Assembly: GCA_905221605.1 (NCBI GenBank)
Contig: CAJNDS010000968.1
Span: 581,501 to 645,500 of the forward strand
From: Symbiodinium natans
Lineage: Eukaryota > Sar > Dinophyceae > Suessiales > Symbiodiniaceae
Reading direction: 5' to 3'
Length of the DNA stretch: 64,000 nt
Below, piece after piece: positions 10,726-20,698 of this stretch; position 1 is the first letter of the stretch, and each line of letters opens with the position of its first letter. Position numbers and translations under genes: made by a program. The notes under the pieces were generated by a model. It searched no databases and had not been told where the DNA came from. It saw nothing but the letters and a program-made list of their open reading frames with translations.

Positions 10726-10897
10726 CCAGAGACTCCAAAAACCCCTTAATTAAGGACTACACCTTACATCACATGAGGGTTCCGACTGTTAATTTAAGCG
10801 ATACTCCTTAGCTAAGGGGGCTAAGAAATATACCTCATCATATGAGGGTTCCGATTAGTATCGATGACCCTTAGTTAAGGGGTTTTGGAGTCTCTGG
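10726..10897. mobile_element. 172-bp MITE with 29-30 bp terminal inverted repeats
   Basis: The left terminus starts CCAGAGACTCCAAAAACCCC and extends to 10755. The right terminus (10869-10897) ends GGGGTTTTGGAGTCTCTGG. The termini match over about 29 bp with one indel and one or two substitutions. The interior has two direct copies of a CATGAGGGTTCCGA-type block (about 10773 and 10841), itself flanked by CTTAGCTAAGG. There is no coding capacity. The well-preserved ends suggest it is younger than families A, B or H. Confidence 0.85.
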
Positions 10898-11007
10898 GTT
10901 CGGGTTTCCAGCTCGGTCCACTCGCGCCAGAGCGTTGCGAACGCTCTCGCCCCGGGCCTTCCGCCGGTGACCAGAGGCCTGTCGTCAGTCCGGCGGGTGG
11001 ATCGCCC

Positions 11008-11142
11008 TTAAACCTTGAATAGGGATTAACATAGGGGGTACTATAGTGCCTTTAAACCTTATTAGGGATTAACATAGGGGGGGGGTACGATAATCCCTAT
11101 TAAATGCCATTAAGGACTGTTCGTACACGGAGGAACATCCCA
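11008..11142. mobile_element. Family A copy with tandem 44-bp repeat at its left end
   Basis: TTAAACCTTGAATAGGGATT (11008) and TTAAACCTTATTAGGGATT (11052) begin two tandem 44-bp units, each with AACATAGGGGG. The right part, TTAAGGACTGTTCGTAC then GGAACATCCCA, is a normal family-A end. The left TTGGGATGTTCCC end is missing, apparently replaced by the tandem units. Confidence 0.65.
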
Positions 11143-11666
11143 TGATCGTTGAAGCTTCTAGCTATAACAGGCTGTGCAAGAGCAGCTTAGTTAGAATGGC
11201 CGTTGCAGAGCTTCTCTTGTGCGTACATAGATACCAGTGGTCCCAAACCGCCGCAGAGCTTAGAGCCTTGACATACAGGCTTCAGAACTCCCGAGCCGAG
11301 CATGGGTGGGTTTAGGGTTAATTACTAGGGGTTAGGGTGGGACATTCAGGCTATAGCTTAGGGCGATCAAGCCAAAAGACCTTCAACCCGAAGAACCCCA
11401 AACCCTCCCTAAACCTTCAGCCCCCAAGACCACGCCTCGCGCGTGCTTGATTGCCTGTGCTCCCTGGCTAGTGCCCGGTGGAGCTTCTTCCGGCGGTAGA
11501 TCTCGCCTGGAGGCCATCGGGTTCCCCCCACGCGATGCACCCCAAGTTTAGAAACAGAGCTGGCGAACCCCCTATGCACAGCGACTTGTTTTACATAATC
11601 TTTTCGGCGGTCCCTGAGTCCTGAGTGCACCCCATAACCCTTTTTTGCAACGGGCTGTTGATTCCG

Positions 11667-11715
11667 CCCTAAACCCTAAACCCTAAACCCTAAACCCTAA
11701 ACCCTAAACCCTAAA
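11667..11715 (-). repeat. CCCTAAA x7 array
   Basis: Seven perfect CCCTAAA units between unique sequences. The 500 bp on the left include an isolated 73-codon minus frame (11409-11630) with no recognised motif. Confidence 0.95.
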
Positions 11716-12098
11716 GTATACGTAGGCCAGCGTAGACCGCGCGAGAGACAACACGAGCCCAAAAGTCCCAAAGCCATGGCCGCTTCGCCCGTGTGGCCAC
11801 ATCGACCTACCCCCTTCTACTCAATGAACTACTTGGCACGGGTTAGTGGCTAAGTGTTGACATACTGTTTGGAGACGTCTGCATTTATGAACACACACAC
11901 ACATATACATGCTTTGACACATTGCCTTTGCTGTGGTGCCTTCTTTCTGTACTTGTCATCACGATGATTTTGTGCGAGGGGAGGGCAGGGAATAGGAGGG
12001 GGGAGGGTGCACCTCAAGCCCTGGTTACCTCACCCGGGAAGACCAAACGCCTGAAAGCCCCTCAACCTTGGTTTAAGGTTTTTCTTAGGGCTTAGAGG

Positions 12099-12238
12099 CC
12101 CTTAAGCCCTAAACCCTATTTCGGGGGTTCAGGGGCCCTTAAGCCCTAATCCCTATTTAGGGGGTTCAGGGGCCCTTAAACCCTACTTAGGGCCCAGGGG
12201 GCCCTACACCCTAAACCCTATTTAGAGGTTCAGGGGCT
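12099..12238. repeat. About 37-bp minisatellite, four units, built on telomere-like sequence
   Basis: Units start CCCTTAAGCCCTAAACCCTA at 12099, 12136 and 12173, with a degraded fourth at 12202. Each continues TTTAGGGGGTTCAGGGG, so one unit carries both CCCTAAA and TTTAGGG motifs and is partly palindromic. This is a local tandem expansion of a telomere-derived junction. Confidence 0.8.
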
Positions 12239-12447
12239 TCGGGCGAGGGGTTTGAATCCAAAGTGGCCTTCCGGGCACAGGTGGCAGTGGAAGCATTGCG
12301 AGCCGTTGTGGCAGCCTCCCAGCTTCCAACGCCTTTCGCGGCAGGATTGCTACCGGCGCAACGACTTCGCGGGTTCAGGGACACAGATGGCTTAACCAGG
12401 GCCGATACGAAACCCTAGTAGCTTCTGGCCTCCTTCCCCTTCGGACC

Positions 12448-12535
12448 ATAAACCCTAAACCCTAAACCCCAAACCCCAAACCCCAAACCCCAAACCCTAA
12501 ACCCTAAACCCTAGCCAGAAACCCTAAACCCTATA
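12448..12535 (-). repeat. CCCTAAA / CCCCAAA mixed array
   Basis: CCCTAAA units with a central homogeneous run of four CCCCAAA units, flanked again by CCCTAAA. The blocked arrangement of variants suggests slippage or local duplication rather than random point mutation. Confidence 0.9.
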
Positions 12536-13106
12536 TGAACCCTTCAACCTACGAGTACATCCGTGTAGGGCCCCTAAGCTGGAGAGGTCCAGGTCTCCAC
12601 AAGTCATGCTTAAGGGGCCAGGGCAATCCCCTATTTTGACAAAGCTTCCTCCCCCTAACAGCCGTCGACAATCAGCAAGAATGGGCATATGCTACAAAAA
12701 ATACCGGATTTCATGCTTAGGGGGAAAGGGTGAAACACCCAGAACCCAGATTGCTCGCCCGGACACCAGGCGCAGGGCTTGCACGAGTGGGCACCGTGCC
12801 AGACGGACCTTGGGACCCTAAACCCTAGGCCCTCAACCGATTTTTGGGTGCACAGGTCTGCAAAAACGGAGATGAAGAACTGTGCTGGGCTTGTGTCTGA
12901 TGCTTCAAAGAGTTCTGGGGCTGAGGCTTCGGAACTCAAGATTTTGGGCTAGGGTTTAGGGTTTCGGGTTTAGGTTTTAGGGTTTCGGCTTTACTTGCCA
13001 AGGTACCCAATAGAGGGTAAAGGGTCTCGCCGAGACCCGCGCACGCCAGGATCTGGCAGGAGGGGAGGAGTGAGGTTGATTTTTAATGATTTGAAAAACC
13101 CTCAAC

Positions 13107-13204
13107 TTGGGATGTCCCCACATATACTAACAATCCTTAATCGGGGTTGTAGTACCCTTTGTAATCTCTAATAAGGACTGTTGGTATAAGGGGGAACATC
13201 CCAA
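13107..13204. mobile_element. Family A element, near-complete copy
   Basis: It starts TTGGGATGTCCCCACATATA and ends GGGGGAACATCCCAA. Inside are the paired blocks AATCCTTAAT and ATAAGGACTGTTGGTAT. Length 98 bp. The termini form an inverted repeat of about 14 bp and the subterminal blocks also pair, so the whole element can fold on itself. Confidence 0.8.
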
Positions 13205-13439
13205 CCCTAAAACCTACCCCCCCAGCCCCGGCCCAAAAGTATGGAAACACAAGTCCTTTTATGATGGGTTTTAGGGTTATTGTTTACTTACTTTGGGGGT
13301 CCGGGTAAGACCTAAACTGTTACGGGGTTGACGGCATATGCAGTAGGGTGCAGGGTTTGGCTTGGTGAGAGCTTCCGCAGCGGGCATACGCCACACGATG
13401 AGCCAAAGCCGAACTGCTCGCGAATCACAAGAAGCATAG

Positions 13440-13500
13440 TAGTAACATAATAAAAACAATCATAATATTGTTACAATACTTAATACAATACTACACTAAT
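13440..13500. other. AT-rich ATAATA-type low-complexity stretch
   Basis: Repeated AATAATAC/ATACAATA sequence in otherwise mixed-base DNA. Nothing coding is seen from here to the hairpin at 13957, apart from a TTAAGAAATT motif at about 13756-13790 that resembles the repeats at 52690-53035. Confidence 0.55.
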
Positions 13501-13956
13501 AGAATAGTATCAGCATATGCTGAGACAGCTACAGCTGCCACGGCCCGATCCAGGAAGCTCGTGTGTTTTTCAAGGGGGGAGTGCTAAAGCTTAAAGCCAC
13601 TTTGATCTCAACACCCGTTTACCTGCAAGGGGATGACCCCCTTGCCCCTGCCCATAAACATACACCAACTGGAGGGCCTCCTCAAAAGTGGGTTGCTATG
13701 TGTTTGTGGTGATAACATAGTTTCTCATCTCGGGGCGGTACGGCCCAGAAGTGTGTTAAGAAATTTTATTAATTAAGAAATCTGGACCTGGACCGGCCAC
13801 ACATTTTAAAATCCAGGGCCTCGCGGGCTCGCCCCAAAAAATTCCGCCGAGGAAGTATTAAGTAACGTTCTCTGTCATATTTACCAAGAACCCAAGAAAC
13901 TGCAAGCCTCAAACCCTCTAATCCCTTAAGCCCCGTAGTCTCAACCTAAAGCCTCT

Positions 13957-14050
13957 GGGAAGAGGCCCGGCACAAAAAGTCACCTTTTTTTGAGGTGTTT
14001 CAGGCCGGAAAGGCCCAAAAAAGGTGACTTTTTGTGCCGGGCCTCTTCCC
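13957..14050. other. Perfect 34-bp inverted repeat (hairpin) with 26-nt loop
   Basis: The left arm 13957-13990 begins GGGAAGAGGCCCGGCACAAA and ends CACCTTTTTT. The right arm 14017-14050 is its exact reverse complement. The 26-base loop contains a second small stem (AGGCC/GGCCT type). The stem has no mismatch over 34 bp, unlike all the MITE families here. A TTTAGGG array starts 4 bases after it. It could be a recent foldback insertion or a source of hairpin RNA. Confidence 0.9.
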
Positions 14051-14054
14051 CGCG

Positions 14055-14108
14055 TTTAGGGTTTAGGGTTTAGGGTGTAGGGTTTAGGGTTTAGGGTTTA
14101 GGGTTTAG
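14055..14108 (+). repeat. TTTAGGG array next to the hairpin
   Basis: Seven or eight units with one TGTAGGG variant, beginning four bases after the end of the 34-bp hairpin. Confidence 0.93.
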
Positions 14109-15428
14109 AGCTTAGAGCACACCGAAAAGCTCTACACTGGTGAGTTACATGTTCCCCAACTCTGTCCCTATACTCACCTCTAATCAACCCTCGAATAAGA
14201 AACATATTTCAGGGTCTGGTTCAAACCTAACTTTCTTATTTCCATTTGGGGTTTTAAGAAATTTCGAAACCCTGGCTGAAAAAGGCAGATTTCTTATTAG
14301 AAGCCTCAGCCGTAGTACGAACCCTCTTCTTCTTGCTGGCGGGTCCTGTGCCACTGGACTTCCTTAAGACCTAAACCCTAAGCCCTAAACCGCAATCCTT
14401 ATCCCTTGATCCACCTCGCTCCTCAAGATCCTGCCTAAACCAAAGGCCATCTGGTCAACTCATCAACATCCACCCCAAAAAAACCCGCCCCAAGTCCCTG
14501 GAAATCTCCCTGAACCATCCCTCCGCGCCCCTGAGTCCTCCTGACCCTAAAACTGCTAAACTACTATAATTCCTATTGAGGTATATGAACCAAAAAGCTT
14601 TCAAGGGTTCATTTGGTCCCCAAGGTCTTGTTCCCCAAAACCAAGCTTTAGGGTTGGGGTTTAGGGCTTAGGCTTTAGGGTTTAGGGCTTCGACTCTCAC
14701 ACTAGCAGACACGGGTATTTCAAGGTGCTGACAACCCAAAGACCCTGAACCCTGTTGAATCCGGTCTCAGCCCAAACTCTAAGACTCAGACATTCTAAGC
14801 CCTTGTTGTTGAAGCATGGACTGAGGTCGGCGCCAGCACACTGAAAGCTGGACACTTCTCTCCAAGACTCGTGCTCGTATCCAAAATGCAAGTATCGGTA
14901 CGAATGTGAATTTGAATGGTTTGCAGTATGAAAGAACTCTCTCTCTCACAGGCATTCGCAGTATGAAAGACCTCAAACCCTAAAACCAAACCCAAACCCC
15001 CTCACTCTCGTCCCGGCCTGGCCAAGGCTGCCTACCCAAGGCAGACATGCTGCCACTGCGGTGCGCCCGCAGATCTTGCGCCTTCAGCCGGAGGCTCTCG
15101 GCAAGGTTTTGTTGGGCTTATCGGGCTGATGAGGTTTAGGAAGATGAGTTGCGCTGCACATAGCGCATGGGCGGGGTTGGGGTTGGCATATCATGAGTGC
15201 ATGTCGGGCATTACGCACAGGGCTCAGTTGTTTTTGTTAGGGTTCAGGCTTTGGGGTTGTAGGGGCTTGCCGGTTTAGGATGGCTTATTATCTGAATCCT
15301 ACCCCTGTGACAGCACGCAGGCAATGTGCGTAGTTGCAATCTTTTCCGATACCCCGCGACACCCTTTTCTTGCGCGTCTGCCGTAGGGGGGGGATCCATG
15401 TTGGGCTTCCGTTACAGGTAACAGACTT

Positions 15429-15484
15429 AGTTGTCCAGTAACCCCTGGGGGAATTAGGGTTAAAGGCTACCTACTCTACTACTA
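15429..15484 (+). mobile_element. Family B internally deleted copy
   Basis: Starts AGTTGTCCAGTAACCCCTGG and passes directly to GGTTAAAGGCTACCTACTC and TACTACTA. The central part with CTTTGGGATT and CCCCAAAAAGG is missing, leaving 56 bp instead of about 95. Confidence 0.7.
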
Positions 15485-15567
15485 AGCAGAAGAATCCGAA
15501 GCTATGCGGACGTGTCCACACAGCAGAGTTGGGCAAGCATCGTACGACCCAGTCTTGCAGCGCAGAG

Positions 15568-15685
15568 CTACTACTTGCTGAAGAACCCCTAAAGCATGAA
15601 CAAGTAGGAATCCCTATATTGCCCTTTATAAGGAAGATTTGTTTTTGTTTTTCTTTCTTGGGGGGGGTCTTATGCAATTAGTAGA
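15568..15685. mobile_element. Family E element
   Basis: Starts CTACTACTTGCTGAAGAACC and ends GGTCTTATGCAATTAGTAG, with internal GAACAAGTAGGAATCCCTAT matching 46215-46329. An internal T-rich stretch is longer than in the other copies. Confidence 0.7.
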
Positions 15686-16168
15686 GAGGTGAACAGAGTT
15701 CGCCCCTCAGCGAGCTCCATGAACCACGAATCCTTGTGACGAGCAGCGGCGATGAACTCCAGGAATGTGTGCTTCACGACGAGTTCGAACTCTTGCTCAG
15801 CAGAACTCTCCTGCCTCAGATTTGTTCCGCACGCTTCTTTTCTTCTTGTTCCGGTCATTTTACTTCAGCGCAGTTTCCGAAGCCATCAACCTACAGCAAG
15901 CCATCAAGGGTTTGAGTTGGGGGCCACACGCAAACGAAGGGAGGCGAGTAGGGTCACGAGTGGGGTGTTTAGGACAGCAGAAGACCGAATGAGAGCAGAT
16001 GAGCTTTTGAGTAGGTAGTTGATCCAGGCTGGTCAAGGGTTAAAGCTTTGACCTTTCTTGGGTCATACTTGACCGACATGGTCGCCCTCAAAGGGAGCCC
16101 AACCTGCCCAACAACACGTAAAGATCCACAAAAGATCACACCAGCCTACACTCAGCGTGCGCGTGATG

Positions 16169-16262
16169 CCCTAAACCCTAAACCCTAAACCCTAAACCCT
16201 AAACCCTAAACCCTAAACCCTAAACCCTAAACCCTAAACCCTAAACCCTAAACCCTAAACCC
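16169..16262 (-). repeat. CCCTAAA x13 perfect array
   Basis: 94 bases of perfect CCCTAAA, followed by a TC-rich stretch (16293-16318). There is no variant unit, which implies recent formation or ongoing homogenisation. Confidence 0.97.
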
Positions 16263-16579
16263 TCCCTGCATCTCGGAGCCTTATTTTTTATCCTCTCTCC
16301 CTCTCTCTCCTTCTCTGCGCCCTGTAGGAACTCTTTGCAAAGTACACCCCGATGCCCGCACGGCCCAGCGGCTGGTGCAGGCGGCCGCCGCCCGGCAACG
16401 AATCCTGGGAATAGTTCGGGGGCGATGTGATCTAGTTACCCCCTGGCCCATGTTCGCGGCCGCTTTCTCTTTGCGAGAAAAAAGCTGGGGCGTGTGGTTT
16501 ACAAGGTCGGTGCTTCGGTCTTAGCATGTACAGTTGTCGAACCTGCGATCGCCTCGAGGCGTGCGTCAGCGGAACTTAG

Positions 16580-16685
16580 CTTTGGAGTAGACCCTGGAAA
16601 AAAGTATATACTTTTTAGGTAATAAGTAGCAATAATAGGAACCCAGAACACAAAAAGTATTAAAGTATAGTACTCCAAAGCCCAG
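16580..16685. mobile_element. Family C element, intact copy
   Basis: Starts CTTTGGAGTAGACCCTGG and ends TAGTACTCCAAAGCCCAGG, giving inverted termini around TTTGGAGTA. The interior has AAAAAGTATATACTTTTTAG, AATAGGAACCCAGAACACAA and AAAAAGTATTAAAGTATAG. Relatives lie at 39745-39846 and, interrupted, at 47302-47497. Confidence 0.75.
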
Positions 16686-17024
16686 GGAACTAGACGTCCC
16701 GCTGGAGACTTTGAGCTGAGGAGTAAATCCTGGAGACCCCGAGGAGCAAACATCACGACCGGCGCACCTTGTCAAACACTGCATCCCAATCGCTAAGCCC
16801 TGAAACCTAAACTAACAATACCGATAAGATTCATAGTAGTCCTAAGAATCATATATCGTAAAATTGTGAAACTAATGACATGAATTACAACAGTATGAGC
16901 TCTAGCCATGCGAGACTGAGACATGGTCAAGGCTGGTTGTTTCTCGTCGTAAACCCTAAACCCTAAACCCTAAGCCCCTTGGCATCCAACGAGGTTGCCC
17001 AGTAGCCTACGACTCAAAAGGGTG

Positions 17025-17096
17025 CTCTTTTCTTTTTTTTTTTTGGGGGGGGGGGGGGGGGAACCTAACCCCCCCCCCCCCAAAAAAAAAAAAGAG
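17025..17096. repeat. Homopolymer foldback: T run, G run, AACCTAA, C run, A run
   Basis: A 12-base T run and a 17-base G run are followed by AACCTAA, then 13 C and 12 A. CTC precedes it and GAG follows it, so the two halves are reverse complements. The centre resembles the terminus of family I (6514-6628). A further 24-base G run lies at 17140-17163. Confidence 0.85.
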
Positions 17097-17361
17097 GGTA
17101 CCACTGAGCATCCTCGCTAGAAGAAAGGGCGCTTTTTCCTCGGGGGGGGGGGGGGGGGGGGGGTGGTTCGGAAGTCTGGGGAGTGCTTGGAGGTGCAGGT
17201 GTCCCCAAGCCTCGAACTCTTAGGGTTAGGGTTTTAGGGTTCTTTTTCTTTGCCACCCGCTTAGCTGACCTCTCGGACACTCTGGAACTGGCGATACATG
17301 TCTTCGGGGGTCCTCATCTCGGCCGAGCAAGTCTCCAACCCAAAACCACATAACCAACCTA

Positions 17362-17403
17362 GGGTTTTAGGGTTTTGGGGTTTTGGGGTTTTGGGGTTTT
17401 AGG
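17362..17403 (+). repeat. TTTTGGGG x3 to x4 octamer tract
   Basis: TTTTAGGG, then repeated TTTTGGGG units, then TTTTAGGG. TTTTGGGG is the telomere unit of hypotrich ciliates. Here it sits inside a TTTAGGG-type landscape, so it is more likely a local variant expanded by slippage. Confidence 0.85.
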
Positions 17404-17689
17404 GTAGGAACCCCCCACGAAGCAAGCTGAATGGATGGCAGGGCACGGGCTCGCGCAAGGAGACATCTTGTCCTGATGGGCTTTGGAGAACTTTGAGGCT
17501 TCACCCCATTTTTGGGAACTACTCGATCAGAGCTGCGCCTCTGCCCTAGGACGTTCGGTCCAAACCTGCGTTCTCTAAGCCCAAAGACCCTTCTGAACCT
17601 GGAAACTGCTTCATGAAAGGTCTGACAGCTGCAGCGCATGGGTAGGACGGGCGGACTCGTGCACCTTAAGGGCAGTGCAGCTCGTTTAC

Positions 17690-17767
17690 ACCCTAAACCC
17701 TACACTCTAAACCCAAAACCCAACGCCCCAAACCCGAAATCCCAAACCCTAAACCCTAAACCCTGCT
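17690..17767 (-). repeat. Degenerate CCCTAAA tract
   Basis: CCCTAAA units mixed with CACTCTAAA, CCCAAAA, CCCGAAAT and similar variants. Frames read across it give LNPKP-type peptides, which are translated telomere repeat and not protein. Confidence 0.8.
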
Positions 17768-18474
17768 CCCTGGCGATCCTTGGAGAGGAACGCCTGTTGC
17801 CCCTTAGGGTTGAGGGCTTAGGGTCCCTCTCACATAGAGACTACGGAATCCACACAACTAAGTGTCGAGGAGTCTCGTGTTTCGGGAGGGCTGCTTAGGG
17901 TCTAGAAGGGTCTCGGGTTTGGGGGGGATTGGGGGTCGAAGTCTCCTGGAGTATCTGGCATGGCACCGAAGCACATCTTTCTCCCCCCACAAGTGAGCTG
18001 GGATCAGATGCTCTCGAGGCTGCAGGATGGAGAAGACTTCCTAAACTCCCTTGCAAACCCTGAAAAACCCCGAAAAGCCCTGCAAACAGTAACCCTAAAC
18101 CGTAAACCCTAAACCCTAAACCCTGAACCCTAAAGCCTAAACCCAGGAGGTGCTCATTGGAGGGGGGGGGGGGGGTGTCATAAGAGGGCCTCCATGTTTT
18201 TGGGTGTCACCAAAGGGACAGAAGGCCGCCACCCGCCTACTGTAGCAGACTAAAAGGTTTAGGATTGAGGGTTTGAGATCCATAGGGGTGGTCCCAACAT
18301 GGACTATTTTTGGGGTTCCGAAGTATTGATGCAGCCCAAACACTGTAATGCTTCGCCAGCTAGGAAAGAGCCGTGAACACTAGACGCCTCGCACATCCTT
18401 CTTCTTGAAGCCCCAAAACCCTACCCCAAAACCCTTGAGTTTGGTTCGATGCTTCGGCCTCTGACGCCCTTTTA

Positions 18475-18601
18475 CCCTAAACCCTAAACCCTAAACCCTA
18501 AGAGGGCGTAACTCTCGGGCGCAAGAGTTGCAAGGCTCTGGGTGTTTCAGAATAGGCGGGCCCAGGGGCTGGACCCTTCTAGGGTGTTTAGGGTTTAGGG
18601 T
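18475..18601. repeat. Telomere-bracketed cassette 4 (84-bp insert)
   Basis: CCCTAAA units at 18475-18501, an 84-bp insert, then GTTTAGGGTTTAGGG at 18586-18601. The insert is GC-rich and single-copy in this window. Confidence 0.7.
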
Positions 18602-18639
18602 GCTTGGGGCTTAAAAAACCACATCAGACTTACACTGTC

Positions 18640-19440
18640 AACTACTGAGCAACGGTGGCTCTCATTGACAGCAGGCAGTGCGTGAAACGACTCCACTACA
18701 CACCAACGCATCGGTCACTACGATTTTAGGGCGTTTTTTTTTTTTGGGGGGGGGGGGGCTTATAGCGTTTGGAGTGGGATGTTCCTGTTGTCGCTAGCTA
18801 CTGCGTCTGTTCGCATTGGCCAGGGTTAGGGATCTAGGATGCCCCTTCAGAGCCTCTGAAAGCATTCCTAGATATGATCCACTTAAAACCCAACCATGGA
18901 AACATCTCAAACGTTTCAAGAACCTCCGCGCTTTTTTCAATACTAACTTCCCAAGGTCCTAATTAAATAAGAATACTCTCAAGCGAGAATCGCTTAGTTC
19001 TTTAACTCGCGGGTTTAGGGTTGAGGGCTTAGGGCTGGCAGTCTTTTTGGCCGAGGCTGCAAGCGAGCACCAGTTTTCATGGCAGTGGATCGCTTACATA
19101 GAAACAGACCGCGTTCGGCAACCCCTTGGAAGTGTTGGGTTGAGAGGTTGTGGGAGTCCTCACGCCTATACGCGCGAAACCATGATCCACTGCCACGTGG
19201 GAATAGCTGGAACCGCCCCAAATCCTTCTGAGAGGACGGGCTCCCGCATCGACGAAAAATCGGATACTACGACCATGGGGCTTCAAATTTGAACCCATGA
19301 ACCCCTCACTGGATCCAGGCAGACGCGCGCATGCCCTGTGCAGTGCACGGCAGCACCAAGCCAAATTTTGGAATTGGAGCCTCTACGCCGGACCAAGTGT
19401 AACGAGGTGAATGCCTCCCTGCGGCTCTGCACCATTTGCT
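18640..19440. other. Telomere-poor stretch, overlapping frames, no recognised gene
   Basis: Apart from one TTTAGGG at 19013, 800 bp lack telomere units. A T/G homopolymer block lies at 18736-18758. Frames of 81 codons (19047-19292, plus) and 95 codons (19077-19364, minus) overlap. I see no domain motif and no splice-consistent pairing of frames. Confidence 0.35.
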
Positions 19441-19447
19441 GGAAACA

Positions 19448-19584
19448 CCCTAAACCCTAAACCCTAAACCCTAAACCCTGAACCCTAAACCCTAAGCGTT
19501 TAAGGCTTGGGGTGTAGGTACGCATCTTCTGATTCTCGAAGAAATTCTGCCCATGTGGCCCCAGGGTTTAGGGTTTAGGGGTTT
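19448..19584. repeat. Telomere-bracketed cassette 5 (68-bp insert)
   Basis: CCCTAAA array 19448-19495 with one CCCTGAA variant, a 68-bp insert, then TTTAGGG at 19564-19584. It has the shortest insert of the series. Confidence 0.8.
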
Positions 19585-20026
19585 AACCTGCTAGCCCCAT
19601 CTGCACGCCTTTGAGGGGAGGGAGGGCGAGGTTCGAAAGACGGGCTAATGCACCTGCAGCGAAGGACGTAGGCCGTAACACTTAGGGTCACAAACCAGGT
19701 TGAGGATCCTTCTACCCTCCTAAGTGTGCATCTTGGGTATGGGGCCATATGACCCAGAGAAAGCAGGTCGCCAGGAAAGCAAGCAGCAACTTTCCCTTAC
19801 AGTGGAGGCACTCTGGCAACAGTTGCGAATCCGTCGTCCCCCACACTCGAGCGAACGGCAAGGACGGCCGGGGAAGGAGCCCGCATTCCACAGATCTGAA
19901 ACCCTAAGCCCCGGTTGTTCAACGCCTTGAACAGTAAACCATGCACCCCAGATGCAAAATGATTGTCTGCTTTGGGTCAGGGTAATATATGTAGGGGCCT
20001 TCATGATTAGAATAGGGTTCTTGGTT

Positions 20027-20090
20027 TTTTTTGTCTACTTCTGGACCATGAGGGAATACTATTAGCAATTATTCCAACCTTCATATTGGA
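20027..20090 (+). mobile_element. Family J fragment, copy 1
   Basis: GGACCATGAGGGAATACTAT followed by TAGCAATTATTCCAACC matches GGACCATAAGGGAATACTAT and TGTAATTCTTCCGACC at 55481. About 40 bp are shared. The element boundaries are not visible from two copies. Confidence 0.55.
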
Positions 20091-20239
20091 CTGCAGGTGG
20101 TTAGGGCTGTGGCGTCTCCGGGGAATCCACACACACAACTCGGCGAGTGCTTGTACCCTCTTTTGGAACCAGTGACCTTTAAAGCTATAGGGCTTCGGCT
20201 CCATCTACTCAATAAGGGATTGGAACCGCAACACGTCGC

Positions 20240-20519
20240 AATCCCTTCCCCCTAATATTAAACGCCCCCCCCCCCCCCCCCCCTAATAGAAAACTGAAAT
20301 GGGTTTTATTATTAGGGGGAGGTTTTTATCCAAATGTCATGTTTGGGGTCCAGAGGGGAAGGGGGCTTCAGGATGTTGGATGGCTTGCGGGTTTTGGGAG
20401 CCCTGAACCCCCCCCCCCCTAAGTGGGAATAGGGTTTAAAGGCGGGGTCGGTTTCGGCAGGATTTTCCGGAAAGTGTTTTCATAATAAGGAGGGCGTTTA
20501 CTAAACGGGGGAAGGGATT
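20240..20519. mobile_element. Family H element, copy 2
   Basis: 280 bp with clear terminal inverted repeats: AATCCCTTCCCCCTAATATT plus AAACGCC on the left, GGCGTTTACTAAACGGGGGA plus AGGGATT on the right. It has C runs at 20265-20283 and 20409-20419. It is colinear with 8340-8693 and non-coding. Confidence 0.8.
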
Positions 20520-20596
20520 ACAGGGCACTCTGAGTGCATCAACCCTAAACCCTAAAAAAACAACAACACTCAACCAAACCTCCCTAAACCCCTCTT

Positions 20597-20698
20597 CCAG
20601 GATGGGCTATTATACGCTATTATCCCTTAACAGGTCCTTCATAGGGTTCATTATGGGGATTGTTAGGCCTAATTAATAGCCCATCTTGTTGCCCCAAA
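20597..20698. mobile_element. Family D element
   Basis: Begins CCAGGATGGGCTATTATACG and ends GGCCTAATTAATAGCCCATC plus TTG. The interior CCTTCATAGGGTTCATTATG is shared with 57756-57844. Terminal inverted repeats are about 15 bp. Confidence 0.8.
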
